Below, one piece after another: positions 45,958 to 54,713 of a DNA stretch of 64,000 bases (its first letter is position 1; each line of letters begins with the position of its first letter). A program made the position numbers and the translations under genes. Source of the stretch: Piscinibacter sp. Its GTDB lineage: Bacteria > Pseudomonadota > Gammaproteobacteria > Burkholderiales > Burkholderiaceae_C. The stretch is from positions 62,001-126,000 of the forward strand of contig JADJJI010000004.1 of NCBI GenBank assembly GCA_016706565.1, in the 5' to 3' direction. Under the pieces are notes generated by a model, which was not told where the DNA came from, did not search any database, and saw only the letters and a program-made list of their open reading frames with translations.

Positions 45958-48380
45958 GGCGAGTTCTCCTCGCCGCCCGGGCGCACCGCGCGTCGCACCG
46001 CCTGCCGGCGCAGCGCGCGCGGCTCGCCGCGGCGAATCATCGCGTAGCTGCGCAGCCGCCGGGCAACGCGGCCGTTCACCGTGTCCTCGTCGATGCGCGA
46101 GGGGTCGCCGGCGGGCAGGCCGGTCAACACCTCGAGCACCTCGTCGATGCTGGCCACTGCGCGCAGCATGAAACGCCCGGCAGCCACCGCGGCCACCACG
46201 TCGTCGCGCAGCATCAGGTGCGCCACGTTGGCCTGCGGCAGGATCACCCCCTGCGTGCCGTCCAGGCCGCGCGCGGCGCACAGCTCGAAGAAGCCTTCGA
46301 TCTTCTCGTTCACGCCACCCACCGCCTGCGCGTCGCCGAACTGGTTGACCGAGCCGGTCACGGCCCAGCCCTGGCGCACCGGCACGTCGCCGATCGAGGA
46401 GAGCAGCGCGCTCAGCTCGGCCAGCGAGGCGCTGTCGCCCTCGACCATGCCGTAGGTCTGTTCGAACACCAGGCTGCCCAGCAGCGCATGCGGCGCCTGG
46501 CGCGAGAAGCGCGCCGCCAGGTAGGCCGACAGGATCATCACGCCCTTGGCGTGCACCGGGCCGCCCAGGTGCGTCTCGCGCTGCACGTCGATGACCTCGC
46601 CGTGGCCGAAGCGGGTGGTCGCGCTGATGCGGATCACCGCCCCGAATCGCTCGCTGCCGATCTCGTAGACGCTCAGCCCGTTGACCTGGCCGATGCGCTG
46701 GCCGGCGGTGTCGATCATCAGGATGCCGCGCGCCACCGCATCGTGCAGCCGCTCGGCGACGCGGCCGGCGCGCTGGCGGCGCGCGGCGATGGCCTCGTCC
46801 ACCTCGTCGGCGCCGATGCGATCCTGCCGCTTCGCCCGCGCGATGTGGTCGGCCTCGTGCAGCACGTCGAGCAGCCGGCGCACCTGCGCGGTCAGCCGCG
46901 TGCTGTCCTCGGCCATCCGTGCGCCGTGGTCGATGGTGCGCGCCAGCGCTTCGGCAGAGGGTGCCAGCAGGCCGGCTGCGTGTGCCTGAGCGCACAGCGT
47001 GGCCGCCAGTTCGCGCACGGTGTCGGCGGCGCGCGGCATGTCGTCGCCGAGATCGGCGACCACGCGGAACAGCTGGTCGAACTCCTCGTCGTAGGCCTGC
47101 AGCAAGGCGCAGACCTCGCGCGAGCCGACCAGCGCCACCTTGACCTTCAGCGGGATCGGCTCCGGCTCGAGCTGCATGGTGGAGCTGGCGCCGAACTGTT
47201 CGGCCAGCGACTCGATGCAGATCTCGCCGCGCAGCAACGCGCGCTTCAGCGCGGCCCAGGCGAAGGGCTGGGTGAGCAGCTTGACGGCGTCGATCAGCAG
47301 GTAGCCGCCGTTGGCGCGGTGCAGCAGGCCGCCCTTGATGAGCCGGAAGTCGGTCAGCAGCATGCCGAAACGCGCCACGTGGTCGACGCGGCCGACCAGG
47401 TTCGGATGCGAGGGCAGGTCGGCCTCGACGATCGGCCCGCCCTCGCCGGCCGTGGCGTCGAGCAGCAGGTTGACCTCGTAGCGCGACAGATCGGCATGGT
47501 CTTCGCCTGAGGCGCCGCCGGCGTCGTCCTCGGTGGCGCGGAAGTCATCGGCGTGGTCGACCACGTCGGCACACACGGTGTCGAACCAGGCGATGACGCG
47601 CGGCAGGTCAGCGTAGTGCTCGCGGATGTCCTCCATCGCATGTTCAGCGGCCACGCGCGTCATCGAGCGGCTCAGTTCACGCACGCGGTCGGCGTGATCC
47701 TTGCGCAGGCGCATCGAGGCGCGCAGCGCGCGCACCAGCTGTTCCTGCACCTCGGCCATCGCCTGCTGCAGCGCCGTGCGTTCGGCCTCGGGCAGGCTCT
47801 CGAACACCTGCGGCGGCATCACCTCGCCGTCTTTCTGCGGTGCCACGGTGAAGCCCACCGGCGTGCGCACCATCGCCAGGCCGCGGCGGTGCGCCTCCTT
47901 GCCGACCTCGATGAAGGCCTGCTCGGCACGCTCCTTGAACTCCGCGTCGATGCGCTCGACCTCGGTGGCGTACTCCTCCGACTCGAACAGCGTGCGGATC
48001 ATCGTGCGCAGGTCGCGCACCAGCGACTGCATGTCCTGGCGCAGCGCCGCGCCGCGCCCGGCCGGCAGCTCCAGCGCGATCGGCTTGTGCGCCAGCGCGA
48101 ACTGGTGCACGTAGACCCAGTCGGAGCGCTGCACGCCCTGCATGCGAACCTGCGCCTGCACGGCATGACGCACCAGCGCGCGCCGCCCGCTGCCCGGCGG
48201 CCCGGCAACGAACAGATGGTGGCCGGGGCGTGCCGTCGAGATCGCGAACTCGACCGCGGCGGCGGCGCGCGGCTGACCGACGATCGCCTGCGCAGCCGCG
48301 GGCAGCGGGAGATCGATCTGCAGCGAAGCCGCGTCGCAGCGGCGGGCCAGTTCGGCCGGGGTCAGTTCACGGGCAGGCAT
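45954..48380 (-). CDS. Lon-like ATP-dependent protease (AAA_32 type)
   Basis: 808 aa. An N-terminal AAA+ region has the P-loop GPPGSGRR (60-67), in which the usual lysine is arginine. A long helical insert follows (about 120-300), then a second nucleotide-binding-like region (GGLLHRANGGYLLIDAVKLL, DEEFDQLFRVVADLG), and a C-terminal Lon protease domain with the Ser650/Lys693 dyad (VEGDSASLAEL, GGVNEKIEGFFE). It is expected to degrade unfolded or tagged proteins in the cytoplasm. Relatives of this class often sit in anaerobic or stress loci. No strong ribosome site precedes the ATG. Confidence 0.92.
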   Translation of the reverse strand: MPARELTPAELARRCDAASLQIDLPLPAAAQAIVGQPRAAAAVEFAISTARPGHHLFVAGPPGSGRRALVRHAVQAQVRMQGVQRSDWVYVHQFALAHKPIALELPAGRGAALRQDMQSLVRDLRTMIRTLFESEEYATEVERIDAEFKERAEQAFIEVGKEAHRRGLAMVRTPVGFTVAPQKDGEVMPPQVFESLPEAERTALQQAMAEVQEQLVRALRASMRLRKDHADRVRELSRSMTRVAAEHAMEDIREHYADLPRVIAWFDTVCADVVDHADDFRATEDDAGGASGEDHADLSRYEVNLLLDATAGEGGPIVEADLPSHPNLVGRVDHVARFGMLLTDFRLIKGGLLHRANGGYLLIDAVKLLTQPFAWAALKRALLRGEICIESLAEQFGASSTMQLEPEPIPLKVKVALVGSREVCALLQAYDEEFDQLFRVVADLGDDMPRAADTVRELAATLCAQAHAAGLLAPSAEALARTIDHGARMAEDSTRLTAQVRRLLDVLHEADHIARAKRQDRIGADEVDEAIAARRQRAGRVAERLHDAVARGILMIDTAGQRIGQVNGLSVYEIGSERFGAVIRISATTRFGHGEVIDVQRETHLGGPVHAKGVMILSAYLAARFSRQAPHALLGSLVFEQTYGMVEGDSASLAELSALLSSIGDVPVRQGWAVTGSVNQFGDAQAVGGVNEKIEGFFELCAARGLDGTQGVILPQANVAHLMLRDDVVAAVAAGRFMLRAVASIDEVLEVLTGLPAGDPSRIDEDTVNGRVARRLRSYAMIRRGEPRALRRQAVRRAVRPGGEENSP

Positions 48381-48413
48381 CGGTCCATGCTAGGCACGCT
48401 GCCGCGATGCGAC

Positions 48414-48427
48414 TTGATCGACGTCAG
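48414..48427. promoter_or_regulatory. Degenerate Fnr-like site before the Lon-like gene
   Basis: TTGAT-CGAC-GTCAG, 34 bases upstream of the Lon-like ATG and overlapping the end of the CBS gene. The left half is perfect and the right half differs at the last position. This is the weakest of the candidates apart from the in-gene copy at 36032. Confidence 0.3.
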
Positions 48428-48780
48428 GGGCGCGCCTTCAGCTCCCGCCGCTGCTCGGCCTCGATGGCCAGCGCCATCTCGCACAATTGCCCGGCCATCA
48501 AGGACAGCAGGTCGTCCAGCGTCACCAGGCCGAGCAGCGCACCGGCGGGCGTGACCACGTCGTGGCTCATCACGTACTCGACCACCAGCGTGGCGGGGTC
48601 GACCTCCATGGCCACCGCCGAGGTGACGACGTCGCGATCGGTCAGCAGGCCCACCACGAGCCGGCCCGCTGCCGTCTCGTCGACGACGACCAGGCTGCCG
48701 ACGTGGTGGTCGCGCATCAGCCGCGCCGCGCGCAGCACCGACAGGGTGCGGTCAGCGATGGTGACGACACGGTTGCAGGC
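48424..48780 (-). pseudogene. CBS-domain protein remnant: N-terminus lost, internal deletion
   Basis: A recognisable CBS pair begins abruptly at CNRVVTIADRTLSVLRAARL and continues with MRDHHVGSLVVVDE, GLLTDRDVVTSAVA and YVMSHDVVTP. It then jumps straight to AGALLGLVTLDDLLSLMA, skipping the roughly 25 residues that normally form the first half of the second CBS motif. No in-frame ATG with a ribosome site precedes the first motif; upstream sequence belongs to another gene on the opposite strand. Internal ATG 48717 could still yield about 97 residues. Intact relatives bind adenine nucleotides and sense energy state. Confidence 0.7.
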
Positions 48781-48921
48781 GAGTCCGCGGCACGCGAGGC
48801 GCTGCTGCGCGGCCTGCTCGAGCCGCGGCAGGATGCGACGGACATGCCGGCCTGGCAGGCGCAGCCCGCGGTGGCGCAGGGCATCCGCTCGCTCTACCTC
48901 TACCTGAGCGCGCTGCGCTGA
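48781..48921 (+). pseudogene. Relic of an unidentified gene's 3' end
   Basis: About 45 codons reading ...ALLRGLLEPRQDATDMPAWQ then AQPAVAQGIRSLYLYLSALR and a TGA. Third positions are nearly all G/C, as in real genes here, and the sequence is protein-like, but there is no start and it abuts the CBS remnant head to head. I do not recognise the family. The junction near 48780 probably marks an old rearrangement. Confidence 0.45.
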
Positions 48922-48978
48922 ACGGCACGCGCCAGGCACACCACCACGCTGCGTTTCAGGGTCGTCGCCGGCGCCGCC

Positions 48979-50604
48979 TCAGAACGCAGGCGCACCGGCG
49001 TCGGGCAGCGCAGGCGAGGTCGCTGCCGGAGCGTTGGCGATCATGCAGTCGGTGGTGAGGATCAGCGCGGCGATCGAGGCGGCGTTCTGCAGCGCCAGCC
49101 GAGTCACCTTGGCCGGGTCGATCACGCCCATCTGCAGCAGGTCGCCGTACTCGCGCGTGGCGGCGTTGTAGCCCTGCGCGCGGTCGCTGGCCGCGTCGAC
49201 GCGGTGCAGCACCACCGAGGGTTCGTCGCCGGCGTTCTGCACGATGCGGCGCAGCGGCTCCTCCAGTGCGCGTGAGACGATGCGCAGGCCCGAATCGTGG
49301 TCGAGGTTCGGCCCCTTCAGCGCGGCGAGCACGCGGCGCGCGCGCAGCAGCGCCACGCCGCCGCCGGGCACGATGCCTTCGTCCACCGCGGCCCGCGTGG
49401 CGTGCAGCGCGTCCTCGACGCGGATCTTGCGTTCCTTCAGCTCCGACTCGGTGGCCGCGCCGACCTTGATCAGCGCCACGCCGCCCGACAGCTTGGCGAT
49501 GCGTTCGTCGAGCTTCTCGCGGTCGTAGTCGCTGGTGGCGGCGTCGCGCTCCTTGCGGATGCTGCCGATGCGGTCGCGGATCGCCGCCGGGTCGCCGGCG
49601 CCGCCGATGATCGTGCTGTCGTCCTTGCCCACCTCGACGCGTCGTGCGCGGCCCAGGTCCGCCAAACGTGCCTTGGCCAGCGTGAGGCCGAGTTCGTCGC
49701 TGACCACCGTGCCGCCCGTGAGCACTGCGATGTCCTGCAGCATGGCCTTGCGGCGATCACCGAAGCCCGGCGCCTTCACCGCGCAGGTCCTGATCGTGCC
49801 GCGCATGGTGTTGATGACCAGCGTGGCCAGGGCGTCGCTCTCCACCTCCTCGGCGATCACCAGCAGGGGCCGGCCGGCCTTCACCACCTCTTCCAGCAGC
49901 GGCAGCAGGTCCTGCAGCGAGGACAGGCGCTTGTCGTAGAGCAGGATCGCCGCATCCTCGAGCACCGCGGACTGCCGCTCGGGGTTGTTCATGAAGTAGG
50001 GCGACAGGAAGCCGCGGTCGAACTGCAGGCCTTCGACCACCTCGAGCTCGCTGGCCAGGCCGGAGCCGTCCTCGATCGAGATGGCGCCTTCGCGGCCGAC
50101 CTTGTCGATGGCGCGGGCGAGCAACTCGCCGATCGAGCGGTCGTTGTTGGCCGAGATGGCCGCCACGTGGGCGATCTCCTGTGAGCTGGCGCAGGGCCGC
50201 GCGAGCTGCCTGAGCTCGTCGACGACCGCCTCGACGGCCTGCTCCATGCCGCGCTTGAGGTCCATCGGGTTCATGCCCCCGGCGAGGTAGCGCATGCCCT
50301 CGTCGATCATCGCGTGAGCGAGCACGGTGGCGGTGGTGGTGCCGTCGCCGGCCTTCTCGCTGGTGCGCGAGGCCACTTCGCGCAGCATCTGCGCGCCCAT
50401 GTTCTCGAAGCGATCCTCCAGCTCGACCGACTTGGCCACCAGCACGCCGGAGTTGACGATCTGCGGCGGGCCGTAGTCGCGGTCGAGGATGACGGTGCGC
50501 CCGCGCGGGCCCAGCGTCACCTTGACGGCCTCGGCCAGCGTGTCGATGCCGCGGCGCATGCGCGCGCGCGCGTCGTCGCCGAACAGAAGTCGTTTCGCAG
50601 TCAT
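48979..50604 (-). CDS. groEL: GroEL-type chaperonin, solo copy without groES
   Basis: 541 aa class I chaperonin: [20 protein letters not shown] near residue 31, ATP-site GDGTTT (86-91), apical domain, and the [13 protein letters not shown] hinge. No groES lies next to it, and the flexible Gly-Gly-Met tail of the housekeeping protein is replaced by [11 protein letters not shown]. These features, and its place among stress genes, indicate an accessory paralogue that would borrow GroES from the main operon or work without it. GGAG lies about 11 bases before the ATG. Confidence 0.93.
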   Translation of the reverse strand: MTAKRLLFGDDARARMRRGIDTLAEAVKVTLGPRGRTVILDRDYGPPQIVNSGVLVAKSVELEDRFENMGAQMLREVASRTSEKAGDGTTTATVLAHAMIDEGMRYLAGGMNPMDLKRGMEQAVEAVVDELRQLARPCASSQEIAHVAAISANNDRSIGELLARAIDKVGREGAISIEDGSGLASELEVVEGLQFDRGFLSPYFMNNPERQSAVLEDAAILLYDKRLSSLQDLLPLLEEVVKAGRPLLVIAEEVESDALATLVINTMRGTIRTCAVKAPGFGDRRKAMLQDIAVLTGGTVVSDELGLTLAKARLADLGRARRVEVGKDDSTIIGGAGDPAAIRDRIGSIRKERDAATSDYDREKLDERIAKLSGGVALIKVGAATESELKERKIRVEDALHATRAAVDEGIVPGGGVALLRARRVLAALKGPNLDHDSGLRIVSRALEEPLRRIVQNAGDEPSVVLHRVDAASDRAQGYNAATREYGDLLQMGVIDPAKVTRLALQNAASIAALILTTDCMIANAPAATSPALPDAGAPAF

Positions 50605-50667
50605 GGTGTTGCGTTCTCCGTCTTGCTGCGGCCGGGCGGCAGCCGGGCCCAACGCCCGCCTGGCGGT

Positions 50668-51537
50668 TCAGGCCACCGCCTCGACCTGCCGGGCCGCCGG
50701 GGCTGCGCGCTGCGGAATGCGCTGGCGTGCGGGCGCGGCGCCGGATCGTGCTCCGTCATCGGCCAGCCCACGCGTGTTGCGCGTGCAGTTGCGCAGCCCG
50801 ATCGGGTCGAGGATCTCGACCTCCCGGTTGACCACCCGCAGGTAGCCCCACTCCGCCAGCGCGGTGAACGAGCGGCTGACGGTCTCGTGCGCCACGCCGA
50901 GCAGGCTGGCGATGTCGCGCCGGCTCATCCGCAGGTACAGGCGCCGCGGCGACTGGCCGCGTTCGGCCATGCAGGCTGACATCCACATCAGGAAGCGCGC
51001 CAGCCTCGTCTCGGCGGCCACGGCGGCCATCATCTCGGCGATTTCGCCGGCGCGCGCGAGCTGGCGGCTCAGTGCGAACTGCAGCGCGTGGTCGAGCTCG
51101 GGGGCACGCTGGCGCCAGCTGTCGAGCTCGCGCAGCGGCACGGCAAACACCGTCGAATCCTCCAGCGCCACCACGCTGCAAGTGTGGCGGCCGCGGCTGA
51201 GCGCCTCGAAGCCCAGCACCTCGCCCGGCCCGCTGAAGGCGAGCACCTGCTCGTAGCCGTCCTCGGAGGTCTTCAGGCACTTGAAGCTGCCCGAACGCAC
51301 CACGTGCACCGATTCCGGCGCGGCACCTTCGTGCAGCAATGCAGCGCCGGCACGCACCCGCCATACCGGCACCCGGAACTCGGGCAGCGCGCGAGCTGTG
51401 ACCGCAGGCGCTTCGGCCCCCATGGCGGCCAGCAACTCCGGAAGCGGCGCCGGCGCCGAAGCCGTCACGGCACTGCGTTGGACGAACCAGGAATCCCGGC
51501 AGGTCAGGCGGTCATCGGTCGAGGCTGCGTCACTCAT
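50668..51537 (-). CDS. Crp/Fnr-family transcriptional regulator (FixK/Dnr-like)
   Basis: 289 aa with GGAG seven bases before the ATG at 51537. A cyclic-nucleotide-type beta barrel (about 60-160, RAGAALLHEGAAPESVHVVR), a dimer helix and a winged helix-turn-helix with RRDIASLLGVAHETVSRSF. The E..SR residues of the recognition helix (ETVSR) are those FNR uses to read TTGA half-sites. The N-terminus has a single cysteine rather than the FNR iron-sulfur cluster set, so oxygen sensing by a 4Fe-4S cluster is unlikely; FixK or Dnr-type control fits better. It is a good candidate regulator of the surrounding stress genes. A Pro/Ala/Arg-rich tail of about 35 residues is unusual. Confidence 0.9.
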   Translation of the reverse strand: MSDAASTDDRLTCRDSWFVQRSAVTASAPAPLPELLAAMGAEAPAVTARALPEFRVPVWRVRAGAALLHEGAAPESVHVVRSGSFKCLKTSEDGYEQVLAFSGPGEVLGFEALSRGRHTCSVVALEDSTVFAVPLRELDSWRQRAPELDHALQFALSRQLARAGEIAEMMAAVAAETRLARFLMWMSACMAERGQSPRRLYLRMSRRDIASLLGVAHETVSRSFTALAEWGYLRVVNREVEILDPIGLRNCTRNTRGLADDGARSGAAPARQRIPQRAAPAARQVEAVA

Positions 51538-51668
51538 GATCTGCTCCAGCGTTGTTTTTGGGACATCTGTCACAGCTTCGCGCCGGCCAGTCTGCGCGGC
51601 AATCGGCGGCGGGTGCCTGTCGCTGTCGGAATGACTCAGTCGTCGTCGTGCACGATTCCGACAATGCG

Positions 51669-51684
51669 TTCGGAATATTCCGAA
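51669..51684. promoter_or_regulatory. 16-bp perfect palindrome upstream of the Crp/Fnr gene
   Basis: TTCGGAATATTCCGAA, AT-rich compared with its surroundings, 132 bases before the regulator's ATG. A further ATTCCGA half-element at 51655-51661 pairs with the TCGGAAT at 51670, giving three alternating half-sites. The arrangement suggests a dimeric repressor or cooperative operator; the factor is unknown. Confidence 0.55.
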
Positions 51685-51783
51685 TGGAGCCCGCGCAGTC
51701 GCCTGTGGCGCCTGCCGAAGCGGGCGAACCGCTCGAGCAACGAGCCGAGCGCACGCTGCGCCCGAGCCGAGCCTGCGCGTCGA

Positions 51784-52212
51784 CTACTTCACCAGCATCA
51801 CCGGCACCGAGGCAAGGTGCACCACCCGCTGGGCCACCGATCCCAGCAACAGGCCGCCCAGTGCATTCATGCCGCGCGTGCCCATCACGATGCAGTCGAC
51901 GCCACGCTCCGCGGCCAGGCGCACGATCTCCTGCGCGGCCTGGCCTTCGGCCGCCTGCGTGGTCACGGGTTGCAGGCCGCTGTTGCGGGCCTGCGCGAGC
52001 GCGGCTTCGAGCAGCTCGGCTTGCCGCTGGCGCAGCCCGCTTTCGATCGACTGGAAGTCGAACGGTGGCAGCTCGCCGTAGTAGGCCGGGCTCTCGCGCA
52101 CATGAACGAGCACCGCATCGACCGCGGCTCCGTGCTTCGCCAGCTGGCCCGCGGCCTCGATGGCACGGCGCGCATGGTCCGAACCGTCGATGGCGATCAG
52201 CAACTTCATCAT
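51784..52212 (-). CDS. Universal stress protein, UspA family, ATP-binding type
   Basis: 142 aa, the single-domain Usp length. It begins MMKLLIAIDGSDHARRAIEA and carries the nucleotide-binding signature MGTRGMNALGGLLLGSVAQ (G-2x-G-9x-G-S), ending VPVMLVK. CAGGAG lies six bases before the first ATG. Usp proteins of this class bind ATP and support survival under hypoxia and starvation. It lies 31 bases after the attachment-family gene and is probably cotranscribed with it. Confidence 0.95.
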   Translation of the reverse strand: MMKLLIAIDGSDHARRAIEAAGQLAKHGAAVDAVLVHVRESPAYYGELPPFDFQSIESGLRQRQAELLEAALAQARNSGLQPVTTQAAEGQAAQEIVRLAAERGVDCIVMGTRGMNALGGLLLGSVAQRVVHLASVPVMLVK

Positions 52213-52243
52213 GGCGGTCTCCTGGCTGTGGAAGGCATCGACG

Positions 52244-52678
52244 TCAGGTGGCGGCCAGCCGCTGCGCCAGCTCGCGTTCGTCCAGCGAGGTGTAGTCGCT
52301 CGGCACGGTGCGCAGCACGCGCTGGCGTGACTGCGTGTCCAGATGCTCCTTCAGCTCACCGAGGAAGGGGTTCGAGGCCACCAGCACCAGCCCGGCGCAG
52401 CGCCCCGTGGCCAGGCCGGCGTTGAGCACGTGGGCCAGTTCGCGGGCGAAGTGCTCATGCTCGCGCTCGTGAATGTCGGTGCGCGGCCGGTACTCGGCGC
52501 TGCCGGTGCCATGCTTCCCGCTGGTGATGTGGCCGGCTTTCTCGCCGCCGAGTTCGGCGGCCTTCTGCCGGCTCTGCGGGTGCACCAGATCGGCCACGTG
52601 CACATAGCCCTCGCCCTTGTCGGACATCTCCAGCACGCGCGCCCGCGCGGCGTTCGCCACCACCAGCCAGTTCTTCAT
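52244..52678 (-). CDS. Host-attachment family protein (AtsE-like)
   Basis: 144 aa. MKNWLVVANAARARVLEM, HITSGKHGTGSAEYRPRTDI, HEREHEHFARELAHVLNAG and LVLVASNPFLGELKEHLD are typical of the 'required for attachment to host cells' family, whose fold resembles the eRF1 domain 3/Pelota-like nucleases. Despite the family name, a role in stress is more likely in this neighbourhood. Start at 52678 with GAGG nine bases upstream. A candidate Crp/Fnr site lies 71-84 bases before the ATG. Confidence 0.88.
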   Translation of the reverse strand: MKNWLVVANAARARVLEMSDKGEGYVHVADLVHPQSRQKAAELGGEKAGHITSGKHGTGSAEYRPRTDIHEREHEHFARELAHVLNAGLATGRCAGLVLVASNPFLGELKEHLDTQSRQRVLRTVPSDYTSLDERELAQRLAAT

Positions 52679-52724
52679 GGCATCTCGCCTCAACGTGCCG
52701 CGATGGCGGCACCCCAGGACAAAT

Positions 52725-54089
52725 CTAGGAGGCTGGCGAGGGGCTGCGTTGACCCGGCTCAACGCTGCGGTTCAAGGCTGCCGACACCAACCATCCCTGC
52801 ACCGGCAGGCCGGCCTCCTGGCGCAGTACGGCGCGCTCGCAGGCCGGCTCGTCGAAGCCGGCCGCATGCAGTGCCGACCCGACATGGGTGCGCGCATGGG
52901 CGTAGCGGCCGCTGGTCTGCAGCCGCCAGGGGTCGCTCCCGTCGTCGAGTGCCTCGACCGTGAAGACGAAGCAGCCACCGGGGCGCAGCGCGCCGGCGGC
53001 CGCCGCGCAGACACCATCGAGCGGCCCGAAGTAGCACAGCGTGTCGGCCGACACCAGCACGTCGAACGAAGCCGGCTCGTGGCTCAGGAAGTACCCCAAC
53101 TCGACCTTGAAGAGCGCGTCGTAGCAGTCGCGCTGGCGCGCCTTCACCAGCATCGCGGTCGACAGGTCGCAGCCGACGAGCTGGCGCGCGAAGGGCCGCA
53201 ACAGCGGCCCGCACAGGCCGGTGCCGCAGCCCAGGTCGGCAATGTGCAGCGCGGCATCGGCCGCGCGGCGTGCGGCCAGCGCCTGCGCCACCAGCCGCGG
53301 CGCCTGGTAGCCCAGTGCGGCGAGCTGGCCGTCGAAGTGCGCCGCGAAGCTGTCGAACACGCTCTCGACGTAGGCATCGCTGGCGCGCGGCGGCGCGTCG
53401 TGCTGGCGGATGGCGGCCAGCTGGTGGCTCGCCACGGCGTTGCCGGGGTCCTCTTCCAGCCACTCGCGGTACAGGCGTTCGGCCTCGTCACGGCGATCCA
53501 GCAGCACGAGCGCCCGGATCACCTGCTCGCGCCCCTGCAACTGCTGCGGCCACAGCGCGATGGCGCGGCTGTTGGCGACCAGCCCGTCGCGCACCTCGCC
53601 CAGCTCGATGAGCGTGCGCGACAAGCCGTACCAGGCATCGGCGTTGCCGTCGTCGAGCTGCACCGTGCGTTGCCAGGCATGGCGCGCCTGCGCCAGGTCG
53701 CCCAGGCCGTGTAGCGCGGTGCCCAGGTTGGCCCAGGCCTGCGCCGAACCGGGCTCGTGTTCGATGGCCGCCTGGTAGGCCGCCACCGCCTCCGGCGCGC
53801 GGCCGTTCTCGTAGAGCACGTTGCCGCGGTTGATCTGGATGCCGGCATGTGAAGGCGCCTGCCGCTGTGCGCGCTCCAGCAGCGCGAGCGACGCCTCGGC
53901 GTCGCCCTGGCGGTGGCGCAGGATGCCCAGGAAGTGCAGCGCGTCGGGCTGCCCGGCGTCCAGCGACAGCACCTGCAGCAGCAGCGCTTCGGCGGCATCG
54001 AGGCGCTCGCCCTGCAGCGCGGCCACGGCGGCCTCGAGCTGCGCGCGGATCTCGCCGGCGTGGGCCGCGGCGGTATTGGCGGGCGGCAC
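52725..54089 (-). CDS. TPR-repeat SAM-dependent methyltransferase
   Basis: 454 aa, GTG start at 54089 chosen because no ATG occurs until deep inside and the frame begins just after the Hcp-like gene. The N-terminal half has about five tetratricopeptide repeats (ALHFLGILRHRQGDAEASLA, AWANLGTALHGLGDLAQARH, AWYGLSRTLIELGEVRDGLV). The C-terminal half is a class I methyltransferase with IADLGCGTGLCGPLLRPFA as SAM motif I and DVLVSADTLCYFGPL as the catalytic-strand region. The substrate, protein or small molecule, is unknown. It starts 14 bases after the Hcp-like stop, so the two are one transcript. Confidence 0.88.
   Translation of the reverse strand: MPPANTAAAHAGEIRAQLEAAVAALQGERLDAAEALLLQVLSLDAGQPDALHFLGILRHRQGDAEASLALLERAQRQAPSHAGIQINRGNVLYENGRAPEAVAAYQAAIEHEPGSAQAWANLGTALHGLGDLAQARHAWQRTVQLDDGNADAWYGLSRTLIELGEVRDGLVANSRAIALWPQQLQGREQVIRALVLLDRRDEAERLYREWLEEDPGNAVASHQLAAIRQHDAPPRASDAYVESVFDSFAAHFDGQLAALGYQAPRLVAQALAARRAADAALHIADLGCGTGLCGPLLRPFARQLVGCDLSTAMLVKARQRDCYDALFKVELGYFLSHEPASFDVLVSADTLCYFGPLDGVCAAAAGALRPGGCFVFTVEALDDGSDPWRLQTSGRYAHARTHVGSALHAAGFDEPACERAVLRQEAGLPVQGWLVSAALNRSVEPGQRSPSPAS
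52749..52762. promoter_or_regulatory. Fnr-like dyad TTGAC-N4-CTCAA inside the end of the TPR gene
   Basis: Read on the minus strand it is TTGAG-CCGG-GTCAA. It encodes part of the last residues of the TPR-methyltransferase but lies 71-84 bases before the ATG of the attachment-family gene, a suitable distance for class II activation by a Crp/Fnr regulator. Confidence 0.5.
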
Positions 54090-54103
54090 GGCGCGCCTGC
54101 GGC

Positions 54104-54574
54104 TCAGCTCACCTTGCCGGTCTTCAGGTTCCAGTTGAAACCGACCGGCGTGCCCAGGCCGCCCTTGGTCGTCTGCGGTGCGTACGAGAAGTCGATGCTG
54201 CCGTAGCGCATCGCGAGTTCTTCGCTGGCGCCGCTGCCGTCGTCGTGCGCGGCCACGGAGGTGATGAAGACCTCCTTCATGGTGATCTTCAGGAAGTCCT
54301 TCTGGCCTTCGCCGGCCTTGCGTGCCGACAGCATGGCGGTGCTCACATGGCGGCCCGAGGCGGCCATCTTGGCCAGCAGCGGCGAGGCCTTGTCGTAGCG
54401 GTGCACCACGCGCAGCTCCTGCGGCGTGGCCTTGCCCACGCCCGAGCCGCCGCCGGTGGCGCCGCTGTTCGTCAGGCCCCAGCTCCACGAGAGCACTTCG
54501 ATCTCGCCCTTGTGGTCCTTGTGGGTGGATTCGCCGTCGATGCCGTCGAACTTGATGAACGTCGTCGTTGCCAT
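54104..54574 (-). CDS. Hcp-like type VI secretion protein, orphan
   Basis: 156 aa of the Hcp1 family: MATTTFIKFDGIDGESTHKD, IEVLSWSWGLTNSG, TPQELRVVHRYDKASPLLAK, and a C-terminal strand IDFSYAPQTTKGG. Hcp forms hexameric rings in the type VI tail tube and can carry effectors. No other T6SS genes (vgrG, tssBC, clpV) are in this window, so it is an orphan Hcp that may serve a distant apparatus. The downstream TPR-methyltransferase might be a chaperone, modifier or cargo partner (inference). Start at 54574; a longer upstream frame is not supported. Confidence 0.9.
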   Translation of the reverse strand: MATTTFIKFDGIDGESTHKDHKGEIEVLSWSWGLTNSGATGGGSGVGKATPQELRVVHRYDKASPLLAKMAASGRHVSTAMLSARKAGEGQKDFLKITMKEVFITSVAAHDDGSGASEELAMRYGSIDFSYAPQTTKGGLGTPVGFNWNLKTGKVS

Positions 54575-54713
54575 GACATTGCCTCGCCGGTTGCCGTGCA
54601 GCTGCGCAGCGTAGCCCGCTTCTCGGGCCGCCGGGTCCGACGAATTGGGGATGGCGCGCTGGTTTAGCATCCGTCAAACAAGGCGCCGAGCGTGGCGACC
54701 TCAGGGGGAATGC

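Noticed and set aside
48424..48939. CBS protein with a long N-terminal extension from a GTG at 48939
   Set aside because: The extension is antisense to a coding-quality fragment on the plus strand and has the composition of a shadow frame.
54104..54574. Part of a type VI secretion locus in this window
   Set aside because: No tssB/C, vgrG, clpV or baseplate genes occur nearby; only an orphan Hcp is supported.
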